Shown here piece by piece: positions 61,671 to 64,000 of a DNA stretch of 64,000 nt (its first letter is position 1; each line of letters opens with the position of its first letter). A model generated the notes under the pieces. That model saw nothing but the letters and a program-made list of their open reading frames with translations. It did not search any database and was not told the DNA's origin. Both the position numbers and the translations under genes were made by a program. The DNA is from JAXMHN01 sp964578605 (GTDB lineage: Bacteria; Verrucomicrobiota; Verrucomicrobiia; Limisphaerales; SIBE01). The stretch is from the NCBI GenBank assembly GCA_964578605.1, contig CAZODO010000013.1, positions 1 through 64,000 on the forward strand, in the 5' to 3' direction.

Positions 61671-63491
61671 TTATTCCTCCTGGACGCGCAGAAGGCGCAA
61701 TGAATTGGCCTCGAACGACACTTCGCCCCCGGGACCGGCAAATTCGCAAACGAGGACCGTTTCAACCATTTTTTGCTGCACTTCGAACGGGAACTGCAGC
61801 GAAACCCAACCCGGCTCGGTAATCGTCTCGCCGGGGCTTTGCACCCCCGAAATCCGCAACCCAACCCGGCCCCCGACGGCGCCGCCGGTGGCTCGGGCAC
61901 GTCCTTCAAACACGTAGCGTCCAGCCGGGAGGAGAACGTGGGTGCGCCAGGAACCTGTCCCGCCCCGGGTGACACGGATTGCGAGCCACCGGTTTCCATC
62001 TTCCTCAGTGACGGTCATCCGCAATCCCCGGGCTTGCCCGGAAGATGCCCCATGCCAATTGTCCAGTTCGGCCACGCCGCTGTCGTCAAAGGGGAGCGGT
62101 TCCTGGGTCATCGCCAGCTGGGACTGGACGCTTTGCGCGCGGCGGCGGATCCGTTCGCACAGGTATTCGACCGCTTCGTCATGGTTCCGGGCCAGGTGCG
62201 GACTGTAAGCTGCCAAAGTCGGGCGAATGCGTCCGGCGAGTTCGCCGATTCGCGCGACGACTTTCTCCGGGGCCACGACGTTCGTATGCAGGGTGCCCAA
62301 GCGTTCGCGGTAAAGGCGTTCTCCTTCCGGGGTTGTCAGGACGGCCTGGGAGATGAAGCCCTTCACGCGGTAGTGAATGGACCGGTCGGCGGGAAAGCGG
62401 TCTTCGGGCCAGGAGAACATCTGGTCCATGCCGTGAGGCATGAAAACCATGCGGCGGGTCTCGAGGTCGTGGAAGAGCCGGAAATTATTCTGGTTCAGGC
62501 TGTATCCATCCCAGTGGCAGGTCAGCATCTCCATCGCGACCATCGAGACGAAGCGTTCCCTATCGAGCGTTTCGCCAAGCTGCTCCCAACGCGTGGATGG
62601 CGAAGGCTCGTGGGCGGCGGCAAGCAATCGCTGGATGCCTGAGGAATCCTCGGGATGCTCCCCGGAATCCACTTCCATACCGCGGTGGATATCCTCGCAG
62701 AAACCGCCATCGTACAGGTTGCCATTGACGCTCTTGAAATGGCGGCGCAGAAAGTCCTTGTTGTAGCCTTCGACCAGGACATAAAGACCCAAATCCCGGC
62801 CGTTAATCAGGACGGTGGCAAAATCGGCGCGCGGCGCCGGCACACCCGCCTCTTCGAACAATTCCCGGCAGAGGGCTTCGCACAGGAAGGTCGGGTCCTG
62901 CACCGAATTGTTCAGCGAAAGTTTGGAGAGCCCGTGGAACTTCTGGCCTTTCGCGTGCTTTGAGAAGTTCAGCGTCAGGGCCGGCTTGTCGTCGAAAGGG
63001 CGGAAGCTGCCGGCGGCGCCCTTCAGATGGAGCGCGACATTGGTGTAAACGGTGCCGCCTTCGCGCACGGTCACTTTGACTTGCGGCCGGTTTTCTTCTC
63101 CGCCGCGGCCGTTCCAGAAATAGCCGCGCAGCACCTCCACATCGTCCGGCGCGATCTCTATATGAAACCGGTAAAGGTCCTGGGGAATCTCCGCGACGGG
63201 CGTATAAAGCCGGGTCGGCGGCCGTTGAAAACCCCGATCCCGATGCCCCCAGACCGTGGGTTGCCATGGGGGCCGGTGTTCATCCCTGAACCAGGCAAAC
63301 CGAATGAGAAGCACGAACGCAAAGGTCACCCAGATCAGCACCCTCCAGGCGCTCACCGGTTTCGGGCGTGGAGCGGTTCGCTTCGGAACGGCCGGACGAA
63401 GGATCGGGGGACTGGGGCCGCGGTAAGGGTATCGCGGCGGCGTTCGATGTTCCGGTTGTTCGCTCATCTTGTCCGGATTGGCTGAGGGCAT
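61671..63491 (-). CDS. Membrane-anchored CotH kinase-family protein
   Basis: 606 aa from 63491; an ATG at 63467 would remove eight residues. A proline-rich cytoplasmic N-terminus is followed by one membrane helix (VLIWVTFAFVLLIRFAWF, about 49-66). The CotH domain (about 105-450) has LHLKGAAGSFRPFDDKPAL, LNNSVQDPTFLCEALCRELF, GLYVLVEGYNKDFLRRHF, CHWDGYSLNQNNFRL and FMPHGMDQMF, covering the ATP- and metal-binding Asp/Asn positions. A C-terminal jelly-roll (470-606) may bind ligand. It probably phosphorylates extracytoplasmic proteins. This is the second CotH gene in the window. Confidence 0.93.
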   Translation of the reverse strand: MPSANPDKMSEQPEHRTPPRYPYRGPSPPILRPAVPKRTAPRPKPVSAWRVLIWVTFAFVLLIRFAWFRDEHRPPWQPTVWGHRDRGFQRPPTRLYTPVAEIPQDLYRFHIEIAPDDVEVLRGYFWNGRGGEENRPQVKVTVREGGTVYTNVALHLKGAAGSFRPFDDKPALTLNFSKHAKGQKFHGLSKLSLNNSVQDPTFLCEALCRELFEEAGVPAPRADFATVLINGRDLGLYVLVEGYNKDFLRRHFKSVNGNLYDGGFCEDIHRGMEVDSGEHPEDSSGIQRLLAAAHEPSPSTRWEQLGETLDRERFVSMVAMEMLTCHWDGYSLNQNNFRLFHDLETRRMVFMPHGMDQMFSWPEDRFPADRSIHYRVKGFISQAVLTTPEGERLYRERLGTLHTNVVAPEKVVARIGELAGRIRPTLAAYSPHLARNHDEAVEYLCERIRRRAQSVQSQLAMTQEPLPFDDSGVAELDNWHGASSGQARGLRMTVTEEDGNRWLAIRVTRGGTGSWRTHVLLPAGRYVFEGRARATGGAVGGRVGLRISGVQSPGETITEPGWVSLQFPFEVQQKMVETVLVCEFAGPGGEVSFEANSLRLLRVQEE

Positions 63492-63683
63492 TCAGGCACA
63501 GATCAGGCACAGATCCGCGCCGGCTACGAAGCACGGGAGTCTGCTCTGGGACGCCCCGCTCAAACGTTTACGCTCAGAACCCGTAGCAGGCAAGTTTCGG
63601 GCACTCTTCGGATGCGATTCAAAGGACCGTTCCTGCGCCGTTCCCCTTTACTCGGCGGCGACGGGACGCTTACTCTCCAGGGC

Positions 63684-64000
63684 ATGCGAGTTGTCGTGCA
63701 GCGCGTTTCTCAGGCGCAAGTGATCATTTCGGGCGCGGTGCGTGGGGCGATTCAGCAAGGAATGGTCGTCCTCGTGGCCGTCGAGGACGCCGATACGGCG
63801 GAAGACATTGCCTGGCTGAGCGGAAAGATCGTGCGCTTGCGCGTGTTTGACGATGACGCGGGCGTCATGAACCGTTCGGTGCAGGAGGTCCATGGCGGAA
63901 TCCTGGTCGTCAGCCAGTTCACCCTGTTTGCCAGCACGAAAAAGGGCAATCGCCCCTCCTACAGCCGATCGTCCGGTCCGGATAAGGCGGTTCCCTTGTA
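63684..64000 (+). CDS. dtd: D-aminoacyl-tRNA deacylase (3' end outside window)
   Basis: Removes D-amino acids from mischarged tRNAs; cytoplasmic. The frame starts at ATG 63684 (MRVVVQRVSQAQV, the family N-terminus) and stays open to the window edge, covering 105 residues of about 145-150. The catalytic motif SQFTLFAS is present, followed by KKGNRPSYSRSSGPDKA, the region of the Gly-cisPro motif. Its start is 192 bp from the divergent CotH gene. Confidence 0.96.
   Translation, partial: MRVVVQRVSQAQVIISGAVRGAIQQGMVVLVAVEDADTAEDIAWLSGKIVRLRVFDDDAGVMNRSVQEVHGGILVVSQFTLFASTKKGNRPSYSRSSGPDKAVPL

Overview
The window is GC-rich chromosomal DNA whose gene content points to Verrucomicrobiota, probably a Pedosphaera/Limisphaera-type lineage. 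The signs are a DUF1501 plus PSCyt1/DUF1549/DUF1553 pair, several Tat-exported Gfo/Idh/MocA oxidoreductases, ThuA and DUF1080 proteins, a DUF1559 prepilin-like protein, CotH/lamin-tail proteins, an OmcB-like DUF11 protein and very large secreted proteins with a common C-terminal module. Shine-Dalgarno sequences are mostly weak or absent, which is common in this phylum. The placement is inferred from gene content only.

Layout. 1-7.5 kb: a 5'-truncated serpin, a small unknown protein and glycerate kinase (minus strand), an intergenic repeat array with a PfkB-kinase remnant, and metH. 7.6-13.4 kb: the DUF1501 and DUF1549/DUF1553 pair and a Tat oxidoreductase. 13.5-17.2 kb: argF, a HIT protein, phoH-ybeY and recO. 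17.5-21.9 kb: a PhoPQ-type hydrolase, a Sel1 lipoprotein, a prepilin-like protein, a small lipoprotein and a phosphoesterase. 22.1-25.7 kb: a tightly packed ubiX, ubiA-type prenyltransferase, mqnE, mqnA operon for futalosine-pathway menaquinone synthesis. 25.8-30.1 kb: a double-cubane 2-hydroxyacyl-CoA dehydratase-like protein with its ATPase activator, and selB. 30.3-34.7 kb: an O-methyltransferase, YceI, an oxidoreductase and ThuA-DUF1080. 35.2-43.1 kb: a 1776-residue CotH/lamin-tail protein and an AI-2E/GAF fusion. 43.5-48.5 kb: a PIG-L deacetylase, an oxidoreductase, rpmE, prfA, a HAD phosphatase and a decayed histidine kinase. 48.5-52.1 kb: DUF1080, an RRM protein, and thiC with a TPP riboswitch. 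52.4-61 kb: a 1328-residue secreted protein, an OmcB-like protein, pdxH and two secreted proteins. 61-64 kb: a small mobile element carrying a four-helix-bundle gene, a CotH kinase and the start of dtd.

Two non-coding systems stand out. First, a 512-bp element (60970-61481) has 16-bp perfect terminal inverted repeats, a perfect 9-bp flanking direct repeat and inverted hexamer arrays, and its only gene is an S23/IVP-type four-helix-bundle protein. Second, six AT-rich intergenic islands share an approximately 11-bp sequence period. Several of them end in a similar GGAAG-containing boundary, and the mobile element sits exactly at the boundary of one island. A separate dispersed repeat of about 112 bp occurs twice, near 58.4 and 61.5 kb.

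The exported oxidoreductases, DUF1080 hydrolases, ThuA, PhoPQ-type and CotH proteins suggest a heterotroph that processes sugars and polymers at the cell surface. The menaquinone operon and the double-cubane protein suggest respiratory and low-potential redox metabolism.
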